A stretch of 64,000 bases of DNA from JAXGYX01 sp964487355 (lineage in GTDB: Bacteria; Bacillota; Clostridia; Saccharofermentanales; Fastidiosipilaceae). The notes below the pieces were generated by a model. That model ran no database searches. It had not been told where the DNA came from and worked only from the letters and a program-made list of their open reading frames with translations. Below are positions 51,383-60,015 of this stretch, one piece after another. Both the position numbers and the translations under genes were made by a program. The number at the start of each line of letters is the position of its first letter. Position 1 is the stretch's first letter. Where the stretch lies: positions 1-64,000 of the forward strand of contig CAZAPS010000002.1 of the NCBI GenBank assembly GCA_964487355.1, given 5' to 3'.

Positions 51383-52786
51383 TCAGCCTTTGGGATCGGG
51401 TCGCAACATGTCTTCGATACGCATCAATTCCTCAAATTTCTTCGCCGTGACATAGTTTCCTTCAACCGCGACCTCTTTCAAATCGAGGTCCTCGGCAAAC
51501 GCTTTCTTGACAATGGCGGCGCAGGTCTCGTAACCAATCTCGGGCGCCAATCTCGTGACCAACATCAGGGATCGCTCCACATTGTGGCGCATGCGCTCTT
51601 GATTGACCACAATGCCGGACACACAACGTTCGGCAAATGAGCGACAGCCGTCCGACAACAGCAGCGCCGATTGTTCCAGATTGTAAATCATCAACGGCAT
51701 ATATGTGTTGAGCTGCAAATGGCCCGACGCGCCGGCGAAACCCAGCGCCACATCGTTGCCCATCACCTGCGCGCACAACATACAAAGCGCCTCACATTGA
51801 GTCGGGTTCACCTTGCCCGGCATGATGGAGCTACCCGGCTCATTCGCGGGCAACTCAATTTCCGACAGGCCACTGCGCGGTCCGCTTGCCAACAGTCGAA
51901 TGTCGTTGGCTATTTTATGTAAATCGGTCGCCAGCACACGAAGAGCTCCGTGCGCGTTGACAATAAAGTTCTTGCCACCCAACTGGCTGAAAAAATTAGC
52001 GGCGGGCCGAAATCTCAGACCCGTCAAATAGCTGAGCTCGTTTGACGCGGCCTCCGGATATCCCTCATAAGAGTTCAGACCCGTGCCGACCGCCGTCCCG
52101 CCCAACGGCAAGATTTCCAGGTGGGCAGCCGCCTCCACAATCAACTCACGATCTTGCTCCAAAGCCGCCCGCCAACCGGATACCTCCTGGGCGAATCCAA
52201 TCGGAACCGCGTCCTGCAGATGAGTTCTGCCGATCTTGACCGCGCCGACCGCCCGATCTTCCAAAGAATGAAATTCTCCGATCAACATGTCCAAAGCCGG
52301 AATCAGACTTTGTTCCAGCAAGCGTTTACCGGCAATGTGCATACCCGCCGGAAAAACATCATTCGAGCTCTGGCCCCGGTTCACATGGTCATTGGGATGG
52401 ACACGCGGACCCGAATCATTTCGATTGCAAAGCTCCGCCACTACTTCATTTACGTTCATATTGGTTTGAGTTCCGCTGCCGGTCTGCCATACTGTCAAGG
52501 GAAATTTGCTCAGATCTTCTTCCTCAATCAGATTTTCACACACAGCTTGAATCCTCGCGCCGATATCCGGATCCAGCCGCTCCGCGTCCGCGTTGACTTT
52601 CGCCGCCGCCAACTTGATCTCCAGCATTGCGCGTATCTGCGCCCAGGGCATCGTTTCACGCCCAATCGGAAAGTTACGCAAACTGCGCTGTGTCTGAGCG
52701 CCCCATGGCGCGTCCACCGCGATTTCCATTTCTCCTATGGTGTCACGGACCGTTCGGGTCTCTTTTATTTGATCTCTCTCAGCCAT
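51383..52786 (-). CDS. fumC: Class II fumarate hydratase
   Basis: Interconverts fumarate and malate without an iron-sulfur cluster; 467 aa, standard length. Superfamily and subfamily motifs are present: QTGSGTQTNMNVNEV, SSNDVFPAGMH, KIGRTHLQDA and the signature loop GSSIMPGKVNPTQCEA. The T/S-rich substrate residues favour fumarase over aspartase. The start at 52786 has AGGAGG seven bases upstream; the longer frame has no ribosome site. It is convergent with cysE, five bases apart. Confidence 0.95.
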   Translation of the reverse strand: MAERDQIKETRTVRDTIGEMEIAVDAPWGAQTQRSLRNFPIGRETMPWAQIRAMLEIKLAAAKVNADAERLDPDIGARIQAVCENLIEEEDLSKFPLTVWQTGSGTQTNMNVNEVVAELCNRNDSGPRVHPNDHVNRGQSSNDVFPAGMHIAGKRLLEQSLIPALDMLIGEFHSLEDRAVGAVKIGRTHLQDAVPIGFAQEVSGWRAALEQDRELIVEAAAHLEILPLGGTAVGTGLNSYEGYPEAASNELSYLTGLRFRPAANFFSQLGGKNFIVNAHGALRVLATDLHKIANDIRLLASGPRSGLSEIELPANEPGSSIMPGKVNPTQCEALCMLCAQVMGNDVALGFAGASGHLQLNTYMPLMIYNLEQSALLLSDGCRSFAERCVSGIVVNQERMRHNVERSLMLVTRLAPEIGYETCAAIVKKAFAEDLDLKEVAVEGNYVTAKKFEELMRIEDMLRPDPKG

Positions 52787-52887
52787 TGTCAGGCCTCCTT
52801 CCACCCATTCCATATGAGTTGATTTTAGCACGCTCAAACAGACAAATACCACAGTGTTCCCGGCCCGGTCTCACCGGGCGGGTTCAC

Positions 52888-52916
52888 TTTACAAGAATAA
52901 TCAATCAATCTATAAT
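52888..52916 (+). promoter_or_regulatory. SigA promoter of the polar amino acid transporter
   Basis: TTTACA (52888-52893) and TATAAT (52911-52916) are 17 bases apart, with only one mismatch in total, about 120 bases before the binding-protein start. A GC hairpin (CCCGG-tctca-CCGGG) lies just upstream, around 52865-52879. Confidence 0.7.
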
Positions 52917-53035
52917 GATCTGGATTCTAAGCGATTTAACGCTTTAAGAGGATAACGTGTTGAATCGCAGCACCTTAACCCCGCACACGGTGGCTGACGC
53001 CACAGTTCGGGAGACATTCAATCAAGGAGAGATGA

Positions 53036-53920
53036 ATGAAAAATCTGAAAAAACGCATTGCTTTGATCGCCGTGGCCGCATTATCCATTACAGTCTTTTT
53101 GACGGCTTGTGGCGGAAAGGCGACACCTTCCGATTCTTCCACCGAGGACACCAAGGAGTCTGTCGCTGTCGACAGCGACGACGCGGCGGATGATAGTTTC
53201 GCGAAAGTGGAGGCCGAAGGCAAATTGAAAATGGGGCTTGACGACAGCTTCCCGCCAATGGGTTTTCGCGATGAGAACAACGAGATCACCGGTTTTGACG
53301 TCGATCTGGCGACAGAAGTCTGCGCCCGACTGGATCTGGAGCTGGAATTAGTTCCGATCGACTGGAGCATGAAGGAAAATGAGCTGACCGCCGGCAACAT
53401 CGATTGTCTGTGGAACGGCTATAGCTTTACCGAAGAACGTGACGCGACTCAGACTTTGTCCGCCGCTTATATGGCCAATGAACAGGTTCTGGTCGTCATG
53501 AAAGATTCCGGTATCACAAGCCTGGATGGCCTCGCCGACAAAAAACTGGCGATACAGGAAGGCTCCACCGCTGAACAGGCTCTGGACAAGGCCGAGGATT
53601 TCAAAGCGAGTTTGGCGCAAATCGTCCCGTTTAAAGAGAACGTGACCGGATTCATGGACGTCGAAGCGGGCAGCACCGATGTGATTTTGCTCGACTCCAT
53701 CGTCGCCAACTACTACATCGCTCAAAAAGACAACTCCGCTGACTTTGTCATCCTCGATGAGGCATTGGCCAGCGAAGATTATGTAATCGGCTTCCGCCAA
53801 GGAGACGTGGCGCTCAAAGACAAGATTGAAAGCACGTTGTTGGAAATGAAAGAAGACGGCAAACTGGCTGAAATTTCCACGAAATGGTTTGGTGAGGATA
53901 TTACTGTTCTCGGCAAATAA
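53036..53920 (+). CDS. Polar amino acid ABC transporter substrate-binding lipoprotein
   Basis: Extracytoplasmic binding protein of the His/Gln/cystine family (type II fold), 294 aa. The lipobox is LTAC (Cys25), followed by an acidic Ser/Asp/Glu linker (about 30-60). The binding domain starts at LKMGLDDSFPPMGF and has GFDVDLATEVCARL and LAIQEGSTAEQAL. It precedes a stem-loop and then the permease and ATPase, so it is probably expressed in excess. Ligand unknown; cystine is one option given cysE upstream. Confidence 0.9.
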   Translation: MKNLKKRIALIAVAALSITVFLTACGGKATPSDSSTEDTKESVAVDSDDAADDSFAKVEAEGKLKMGLDDSFPPMGFRDENNEITGFDVDLATEVCARLDLELELVPIDWSMKENELTAGNIDCLWNGYSFTEERDATQTLSAAYMANEQVLVVMKDSGITSLDGLADKKLAIQEGSTAEQALDKAEDFKASLAQIVPFKENVTGFMDVEAGSTDVILLDSIVANYYIAQKDNSADFVILDEALASEDYVIGFRQGDVALKDKIESTLLEMKEDGKLAEISTKWFGEDITVLGK

Positions 53921-53939
53921 TGATATGATTCCGATGGAT

Positions 53940-53976
53940 CCGGCACCGATGGTATCAACCGGTGCCGGCTTTCTTT
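53940..53976 (+). terminator. Attenuator-like terminator between binding protein and permease
   Basis: CCGGCACCG / CGGTGCCGG form a nine-bp GC-rich stem with an 11-base loop, followed by CTTTCTTT. It sits inside the operon 20 bases after the binding-protein stop, so partial read-through would set subunit ratios. Confidence 0.75.
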
Positions 53977-53996
53977 ATTAAAAGAAGGGAACACAG

Positions 53997-54653
53997 ATGG
54001 ACTGGGATGGATTGCTCAAATTGATGCCGGCGTTTATGGATGGCACCTGGGTATCTTTAAAACTGTTTTTTATCACCCTGTTGCTCGCGCTTCCGCTGGG
54101 TATGCTGATCATGAACGGCAGACGCTCAAAATACAAAATCATTTGTGCGCCGATCGCCGTCTTTCAATGGGTAATCCGCGGTACCCCTTTGATGCTCCAA
54201 CTGGTTTTCGTGATGTACTTTCCTTCGATCGTGCTCGGTCTGCAGGGGATGGAACGCTTCTTCGCGGCCTGTGTCGCGTTCGTCATCAATTATGCCGCCT
54301 ACTTTTCCGAAATCTATCGTAGCGGCATAGAATCCATACCCGTTGGGCAGTATGAAGCCAGCAAGGTGCTCGGACTGTCCAAAGGTCGCACCTTCTTTCG
54401 CATCATTCTCCCCCAGACCGTAAAGCGCATCCTGCCTTCCATGGGCAATGAGTTCATGACCTTGGTCAAGGACACCGCGCTCGCCTCCATCATTGGCAAC
54501 ATTGAGCTGTTGCGCGTCGCGACCACCCAGATGAACCGTTCGGCCAGCATGGTCCCGCTGCTCGCGGCGGGTGTGTTTTATCTATTGATGAACGGAGTCG
54601 TCCAGCTCGCGATGGGCAGAGCCGAGAAAAAATTGAGTTATTATAAAGGATAG
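53997..54653 (+). CDS. Polar amino acid ABC transporter permease
   Basis: Membrane subunit of a His/Glu/Gln-type importer, 218 aa, about five helices. The coupling EAA-type loop is seen as GQYEASKVLGLSKGRTFFRIILPQ, read from about residue 117, with VIRGTPLMLQL before it. It usually works as a homodimer when, as here, only one permease gene is present. It continues into the ATPase gene 12 bases later. Confidence 0.93.
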   Translation: MDWDGLLKLMPAFMDGTWVSLKLFFITLLLALPLGMLIMNGRRSKYKIICAPIAVFQWVIRGTPLMLQLVFVMYFPSIVLGLQGMERFFAACVAFVINYAAYFSEIYRSGIESIPVGQYEASKVLGLSKGRTFFRIILPQTVKRILPSMGNEFMTLVKDTALASIIGNIELLRVATTQMNRSASMVPLLAAGVFYLLMNGVVQLAMGRAEKKLSYYKG

Positions 54654-54664
54654 GATCAGGCGAA

Positions 54665-55474
54665 ATGAAAAATCAGGTCAAGTCGGCAGTCGACACACAG
54701 GTCAACGAGGATGGCAGCATTTTGCAGGTGCGTTCCTTGGAAAAATCATTCGGCACATTGGAAGTTTTGACAGATATCAGCTTTTCCGTGCTGCCGGGCC
54801 AGGTGCTCGCGATTATTGGTCCGTCCGGTTCGGGAAAGTCGACCTTGCTGCGCTGCATCAATCAGTTGGAAAAAGCCGATCATGGCTCAATCGACATTTG
54901 CGGAATGAACCTAATGTCCACACAGGACGACCAGGCAGTCTACTGTTCCGGTCAACAGTGCAAGGAAATTCAGCTGAAGCTGGGCATGGTCTTTCAAAAT
55001 TTCAATCTCTTTCCCCACCTTTCGATTGTCAAAAATATAATAGAGGCGCCCACTCAGGTGCTGAGACAGTCCAAGGAGGAGGCCGTCTCCAACGCTTACA
55101 AACTACTGCGTCGATTGGGTTTGGAAGACAAGGCCGACAATTACCCTTGTGAGCTGTCCGGCGGACAGCAGCAGCGGGTCTCTATCGCGCGGGCGCTCGC
55201 CCTGAATCCACAAATCTTATGCTTTGATGAGCCGACTTCGGCGCTCGACCCTGAATTGACGGGCGAGGTCCTCAAAGTCATACGCGATCTGGCGAAAGAT
55301 AAAATGACCATGATTGTGGTGACCCACGAGATGCGTTTCGCGGAAGAGGTCGCCGACCATGTCATCTTCATGGACAACGGAGTGATCATCGAAGAAGGCA
55401 CACCCAAAGAGATTTTCCATCATACAAATCAGGAGCGCACAATGCAGTTCCTACAAAAAATCAGCAATGTCTGA
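54665..55474 (+). CDS. Polar amino acid ABC transporter ATPase (GlnQ type)
   Basis: ATPase of the amino acid importer, 269 aa. Walker A GPSGSGKST starts at 52, Q-loop VFQNFNLFPHLS, signature LSGGQQQRVSIARAL, Walker B ILCFDEPTSALDPEL and the switch His in VVTHEM are all intact. An N-terminal extension of about 18 residues and an insert around 80-100 containing two Cys make it slightly longer than GlnQ. Final gene of the transporter operon. Confidence 0.95.
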   Translation: MKNQVKSAVDTQVNEDGSILQVRSLEKSFGTLEVLTDISFSVLPGQVLAIIGPSGSGKSTLLRCINQLEKADHGSIDICGMNLMSTQDDQAVYCSGQQCKEIQLKLGMVFQNFNLFPHLSIVKNIIEAPTQVLRQSKEEAVSNAYKLLRRLGLEDKADNYPCELSGGQQQRVSIARALALNPQILCFDEPTSALDPELTGEVLKVIRDLAKDKMTMIVVTHEMRFAEEVADHVIFMDNGVIIEEGTPKEIFHHTNQERTMQFLQKISNV

Positions 55475-55496
55475 TTCAATCAATTTTAAAATGTGA

Positions 55497-55502
55497 TACA
55501 CT
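55497..55502 (+). promoter_or_regulatory. Extended -10 abutting the flippase-like start codon
   Basis: TG-A-TACACT ends seven bases before the ATG at 55510, and no Shine-Dalgarno is visible. Transcription from here would begin at or next to the ATG, giving a leaderless mRNA. No good -35 is seen. Confidence 0.35.
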
Positions 55503-55509
55503 ACTTTTC

Positions 55510-56637
55510 ATGATTAAAAAAGCATCAAAGGATCAGCCTGCCTCGGAGGAGGACCAACCGGGTGGCGATCGACAAAAACAGACCGACACACAATTTGAAC
55601 CGCGCATTTTCTCAACGAAATATGTCCTCGGCGCATTGCTGATGGTCGCGATTCTGGTTGTGACCATTCTTGTGTTGTTCAAAGATCATGATCTGAAAAA
55701 TGTTTTGCGCTACATCAGCGGCGCCGATATCCGCTATCTTCTCGGCGGAGTCTCGATGATGATCTTATATCAATTTTGCATCGGCGAAAGCATCAGGTTG
55801 CTGATCAACGCCTTCGCCAACAAGCGATATCCATTGGAACTGACGCACAAGACCTCCTATATCGGCTTTTATTTCAACGCCATCACTCCTTCGTCCTCGG
55901 GAGGACAACCGATGGAAATGTTGTACATGCTGAAGCGAGGCGTTGATCTTTCACACAGCACCATCGTCTTTATCTTGTTGGCCATCTGTTACAGCGTCTC
56001 CACCTTGTTATTCGCCATCTTGTCCCTGATCACACATTTCAAGCTTGTGATCTCCAGTTTGCGCTTCATCCGCTACTTCATGATTGCCGGTTTCATCATC
56101 ACCGGGGTCTTGCTGACCGGCATGATTTTACTGTTGGCTCGCCCGGCTATTGTGCGTAAATTGGCCAGAGGCCTCACCGCTTTGGGTATCAAACTAAGAC
56201 TGGTCCGCCGACCGGGCAGGTTTTTACGACGGCTGTCCGAATTTAATAAAAGTTACACCCATACCTCCACCGCGATGTGGAAAAAACCTGTGTTGCTGAT
56301 CAAAGTCGTCTCACTACATCTGCTGCAAGTCGCCGCGTTATACACGGTACCATGGTTTGTCTCCCTCGCGTTGGGTGGTAGCGCCGGAAGCTTCGGTGAA
56401 ATCTTCTCGCTGCAAGCCGTGTTGCATGTCTCGTCCGATTTTTTCCCCACACCCGGAGCAGTCGGTTTGACCGAGACCGGTTTTATCACCATGTTTCAGT
56501 CGATCCTGCCGGCCAATCAGGTCATGCCCGCTATGCTGCTGACCCGGGGTATCAATTTGTATGGATTTTTAATCCTTTCCGCGGTTGTGACGCTGATTTC
56601 TTTTTTCACCGTATCACGCCGCCCGATCAGAAAATAG
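55510..56637 (+). CDS. Lysylphosphatidylglycerol synthase-type membrane protein (flippase domain)
   Basis: Multi-pass protein of the MprF N-terminal/UPF0104 family, 375 aa, with about eight helices after a hydrophilic N-terminus of 35 residues. Family-typical segments are NAITPSSSGGQPMEMLYM and FFPTPGAVGLTETGF. There is no synthase domain. Such stand-alone proteins are thought to move or stabilise lipids or lipid-linked glycans. The next gene, 27 bases on, is a glycosyltransferase, so they may act together on a surface glycolipid. There is no ribosome site upstream of the ATG. Confidence 0.85.
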   Translation: MIKKASKDQPASEEDQPGGDRQKQTDTQFEPRIFSTKYVLGALLMVAILVVTILVLFKDHDLKNVLRYISGADIRYLLGGVSMMILYQFCIGESIRLLINAFANKRYPLELTHKTSYIGFYFNAITPSSSGGQPMEMLYMLKRGVDLSHSTIVFILLAICYSVSTLLFAILSLITHFKLVISSLRFIRYFMIAGFIITGVLLTGMILLLARPAIVRKLARGLTALGIKLRLVRRPGRFLRRLSEFNKSYTHTSTAMWKKPVLLIKVVSLHLLQVAALYTVPWFVSLALGGSAGSFGEIFSLQAVLHVSSDFFPTPGAVGLTETGFITMFQSILPANQVMPAMLLTRGINLYGFLILSAVVTLISFFTVSRRPIRK

Positions 56638-56664
56638 AAGATAATGGAACTTGGAGAACCAAAA

Positions 56665-57705
56665 ATGAAACTACTCAGCGTCGCCGTACCCTGTTACAAT
56701 TCGCAGGCATACCTGGCCGGCTGTTTGGACAGTCTGCTTCCCGCGATTGATCACCTCGAGGTGATCGTTGTCAACGACGGCTCCACAGACAACACACTGC
56801 CGATCGCGCATGGATATGAAGCGCGCTTTCCTGACTCTTTCGTGATTATAGACAAAGAAAATGGCGGGCATGGTTCAGGTATCAACGCGGCGTTGCGTGT
56901 CGCGTCGGCCCCTTTTTTCAAAGTTCTGGACAGTGACGATTATTTCGACAAGGACGCGCTGCTTAAAGTGCTGGCTTTTCTAAAACACCTGCTTGAAACT
57001 GACCAATCCTGCGATCTGCTTTTTACCAATTATGTCTATGACGTCTATAAGCAGAGCGACGATAAACTGATTCCCCATACCCAAACTCCGGTGAGATATG
57101 ACAACGTATTCAAAGAACAGCGGGTGTTGACTTGGGCGGACATGGGGCGCTTTAGGGTCGATCAATTGTTGCAGATGCACGCGATCATCTATCGTACAGC
57201 GCTGTTGCGCGAGATCAACCTGGTGCTGCCCGAGAAAACATTTTACGAGGACAACCTATACGCCTTTATTCCATTTCCACATGTGCGCTCCATCTATTAT
57301 GTCAACGCCGACCTCTATCTTTATTTTATTGGGCGCTCCGATCAAAGTGTCAATCTGTCCAATGTCGCCAAAAATCTGCACATGCAGATTAAGATGACCG
57401 AACTGATGGTCTATCAGTACCACCTTTCCGAACTGGATATCCATCCCAAGCTGAGACGGTATATGCAACGCCATCTGACTCGGATGCTGTCCATGTGTCT
57501 AATGGCCGCAGGCGTCGACGGCTCCAAACAGGCAAAACAGCAGGTGGACGAGCTACGCGCCAAAATTCGGCAATATGACGACCGGATGCATAGACGATTG
57601 AACGTACATCCCATGATTTGGGGACAGCGAATGCTCGGCGTGCTTGGCACGAAGATTAACCGCAAGTTTTACTCCTGGATCGGAAAAGCGTTTCACTTTA
57701 ACTAA
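56665..57705 (+). CDS. Family 2 glycosyltransferase
   Basis: GT-A-fold glycosyltransferase, 346 aa. The N-terminus has the nucleotide-sugar motifs SVAVPCYNSQAYLAGCLDSL (from residue 4), VVNDGSTDNT and the DSDD metal motif. ENGGHGSGIN is the acceptor-side segment seen in family 2. The C-terminal 150 residues are helical and basic, with no membrane helix. The start at 56665 has GGAG eight bases upstream. Pairing with the flippase-like gene suggests surface polysaccharide or glycolipid synthesis; sugar and acceptor unknown. Confidence 0.9.
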   Translation: MKLLSVAVPCYNSQAYLAGCLDSLLPAIDHLEVIVVNDGSTDNTLPIAHGYEARFPDSFVIIDKENGGHGSGINAALRVASAPFFKVLDSDDYFDKDALLKVLAFLKHLLETDQSCDLLFTNYVYDVYKQSDDKLIPHTQTPVRYDNVFKEQRVLTWADMGRFRVDQLLQMHAIIYRTALLREINLVLPEKTFYEDNLYAFIPFPHVRSIYYVNADLYLYFIGRSDQSVNLSNVAKNLHMQIKMTELMVYQYHLSELDIHPKLRRYMQRHLTRMLSMCLMAAGVDGSKQAKQQVDELRAKIRQYDDRMHRRLNVHPMIWGQRMLGVLGTKINRKFYSWIGKAFHFN

Positions 57706-57829
57706 AGAATCGGGCCGTTCAGGCTGAACGCGCTTTACCCCGGCGACATGAAACGATAGAATGATATCTATGTGTCGGCGGTTGATTCCCGTCTGTCCAA
57801 GTATGCATATAAAAAATTGGAGGTACAGT

Positions 57830-58144
57830 ATGGTTGAACAAATTTTTAATCTTTCGAGTGAGGATCAGACCGTGGTCGAAAGAGTCTGCTTTGATGAGAA
57901 CGTGCACTATCTGCACATGGTTTTCGAAAAAGACGCCGGTCTGCCACTTCATGATTCCAACTCCAACGTTTACATGACTGTGGTGCGTGGCAATCTGTCG
58001 ATCGGATTGAACGAGCAGGAGATCAAGGTCTACCCGGCGCACACATTGCTCAAGATCCCCGAGGGCACCAAGATGAACGTGCGCAACACACATGACGAAG
58101 TCTTGGAACTAACCGTCATAAAGGCCCCGGCGCCCGCGCAATGA
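57830..58144 (+). CDS. Small single-domain cupin-like protein
   Basis: 104 aa, one beta-barrel domain. The pattern LPLHDSNSNVYMTVVRGNLSIGL (residues 38-60) aligns with cupin motif 1, but only one His (His41) remains of the usual HxH...E ligands, so metal binding may be weak or absent. TLLKIPEGTKMNVRN matches motif 2. GGAGG lies six bases before the ATG at 57830; the frame is open further upstream without a ribosome site. It may be a small-molecule sensor or a protein partner; function unknown. Confidence 0.8.
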   Translation: MVEQIFNLSSEDQTVVERVCFDENVHYLHMVFEKDAGLPLHDSNSNVYMTVVRGNLSIGLNEQEIKVYPAHTLLKIPEGTKMNVRNTHDEVLELTVIKAPAPAQ

Positions 58145-58193
58145 CGCGCCCACGCGCCCATGCGCGCCGGACAGCCCAAATAGCTGTGTTATA

Positions 58194-58284
58194 AAAAGCG
58201 CCGAATCGAACCGTGAGGCAGATCTCGAATGTTGTGCCGATATCCAGCATTTGAAATCTGTCTCGGGCATGATTCGGCGCTTTT
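58194..58284. terminator. Extended 91-nt inverted repeat between convergent genes
   Basis: Outer 14-bp perfect arms (58194-58207 and 58271-58284) begin with AAAA and end with TTTT. Inside them further complementary blocks stack: CCG/CGG, CAGAT/ATCTG and AATG/CATT. It lies between the cupin gene and the convergent ABC ATPase gene and can terminate both. It is far longer than needed for termination. Confidence 0.7.
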
Positions 58285-58361
58285 CATTGTGGATCGTCGA
58301 ACAGAGCGTCGACCGGGAGAACCGTCTTTAATTGCACGATCCGAACTGTCGCGCCGGTTGG

Positions 58362-59201
58362 TCAAACTCTATTTTTCACGAAAACCAGATCATCCAGTAT
58401 CTCATTTTTCAACTTGTGAAATGAAGCTTCCTTGATCAAAGAAATATCCCGCGGGCCTGAGATATCCACCGGTACCTCGCGGCTGATTTTTCCGGGATCT
58501 TTGGACATCACCAGCACACGATCGGCCAATAACACGGCCTCTTCGATATCGTGGGTGACAAATAAAAGAGATGGTTTATATTCACTCCATAAATCCAGGG
58601 TCAGTTGCTGCATCTCCAGCCTCGCCGGATAATCAAGTGCCGAAAACGGCTCATCCAGCAAAATCAACGAGGGTCTCATAATCAAGGTTCGAGCCAGCGC
58701 GGTCCGCTGACGCATCCCTCCGGACAACTGACCGGGATAATAAGAACGGTACTCTTCCATACCGACCCCCTGCAAAAATTCATTCACCCGAATTTGACGC
58801 TCTCCTTTGGGGACGCCGGCGCGTTTCAGGCCAAATCCGATGTTATCCTCGACCGACAGCCAGGAAAATAGCTGAGGGATCTGAAAAATCATTCCCCGCT
58901 CGGTGGACGGCCCATCGATTGGCTGACCCGCGAACATCACACACCCCTGAAAATCTGTGTCGAAACCGGCAAGAATATGCAACAGCGTGGATTTTCCGCA
59001 GCCACTCGGTCCGACCAGGCTGACGATTTCGCCTTCGTCAACAACAAATGAGATATCTGACAAAACAGGTTTTAAACCTGTTTGGCCCGGAAATGCTTTT
59101 ACCAAATCATCGACAGCCAACGCGTGACCCATCGGTTCCACGAAGTCAAGCTCTGGGGAAAGGGCGCCGCGGGAATTCTGCAATTTTATTCGTCTAGTCA
59201 T
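58362..59201 (-). CDS. ABC transporter ATPase, nitrate/sulfonate/taurine (SsuB) type
   Basis: ATPase of a type I importer, 279 aa. Walker A GPSGCGKST starts at 64, the Q-loop is IFQIPQLFSWLSV, the signature LSGGMRQRTALARTL, Walker B LILLDEPFSALD and switch His VTHDIEEAV. The start at 59201 is supported by GAGG nine bases upstream and overlaps the permease stop by eight bases. The N-terminal 28 residues are variable. Last gene of the radical SAM-transporter operon. Confidence 0.94.
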   Translation of the reverse strand: MTRRIKLQNSRGALSPELDFVEPMGHALAVDDLVKAFPGQTGLKPVLSDISFVVDEGEIVSLVGPSGCGKSTLLHILAGFDTDFQGCVMFAGQPIDGPSTERGMIFQIPQLFSWLSVEDNIGFGLKRAGVPKGERQIRVNEFLQGVGMEEYRSYYPGQLSGGMRQRTALARTLIMRPSLILLDEPFSALDYPARLEMQQLTLDLWSEYKPSLLFVTHDIEEAVLLADRVLVMSKDPGKISREVPVDISGPRDISLIKEASFHKLKNEILDDLVFVKNRV

Positions 59202-60009
59202 TGGGCCGTACCTCACCGGCGATGTGTATCGTCTTGCTCAGCAACACCAGCAGGCGGTCGGTCAACCGCCCAAGCAGCGCGATCACAATCATGCAGACCA
59301 GAATCATATTGGTGTCTCCGAGCATACGGGCGTTCATCATGACCGCTCCCAGCCCCTCGTTGACTCCGGTCAACTCTCCCAACACCACATAGGCCCAGGA
59401 GATGCCCAGACCCAGTCTGATGCCCGACAAGATGCCGGGCGAGGCCGCCGGAATGATCACATGAAAAAACAAGGAAGATCCGGTCGCTCCTAATGAGCGC
59501 GCAGCTTGAATTAAATTAAGGGGGATGATACGGACACCCAGCGCGGTGTTGATGTAAATCGGAAAAAAGGAGGCCAAGGCAATCAAAAACACGGCCGAAA
59601 CATGTCCGACACCGAACCAAACCATGGCGATCGGCAGCCAGCCGATGCCCGGGACCATCCGTAGCAAATCGACAAACGGATCAAACACGCGTTTGGCGCG
59701 CGTCACCGATCCACTCCAAATCCCCAGCGGCAGACCAACGGCCAGAGCAATTAGGAATCCTTGGATCACCCGACTCAGACTGGCCAGGGTATGGCTGACG
59801 AAACGACCGGAATAGGGGGACAACTTCCATTTTCCGATCACGAAATCCAGCAGCCCCACGAGCACTTGATCAGGTCGAGGTAAAAGATAGGGCGGCAACA
59901 TGATCACATAGGAAGCTAAGCACCAAACCGCCACCAAAGACAACGGCAGCACCAGGGCGAGCGCGTCGAAGCGCTTAAATAATCGGTATTTTAGTTTGTT
60001 CCTCCTCAT
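59194..60009 (-). CDS. ABC transporter permease, SsuC/TauC type
   Basis: Membrane subunit, 271 aa, about six helices, with the SsuC-like stretches LPRPDQVL, VALGLPLGIWSG-like helix, MVPGIGWLPIAMVWFG and the coupling loop IQAARSLGATGSSLFFHVIIPAASPG (read from about residue 160). It follows the binding protein by six bases and overlaps the ATPase gene. The transported compound is unknown; this family also carries riboflavin precursors, pyrimidines and other small anions. Confidence 0.93.
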   Translation of the reverse strand: MRRNKLKYRLFKRFDALALVLPLSLVAVWCLASYVIMLPPYLLPRPDQVLVGLLDFVIGKWKLSPYSGRFVSHTLASLSRVIQGFLIALAVGLPLGIWSGSVTRAKRVFDPFVDLLRMVPGIGWLPIAMVWFGVGHVSAVFLIALASFFPIYINTALGVRIIPLNLIQAARSLGATGSSLFFHVIIPAASPGILSGIRLGLGISWAYVVLGELTGVNEGLGAVMMNARMLGDTNMILVCMIVIALLGRLTDRLLVLLSKTIHIAGEVRPND

Positions 60010-60015
60010 ATCACG

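Noticed and set aside
51383..52786. Aspartate ammonia-lyase
   Set aside because: The GSGTQTNMNVNEV and GSSIMPGKVNPTQCEA variants fit fumarase class II better.
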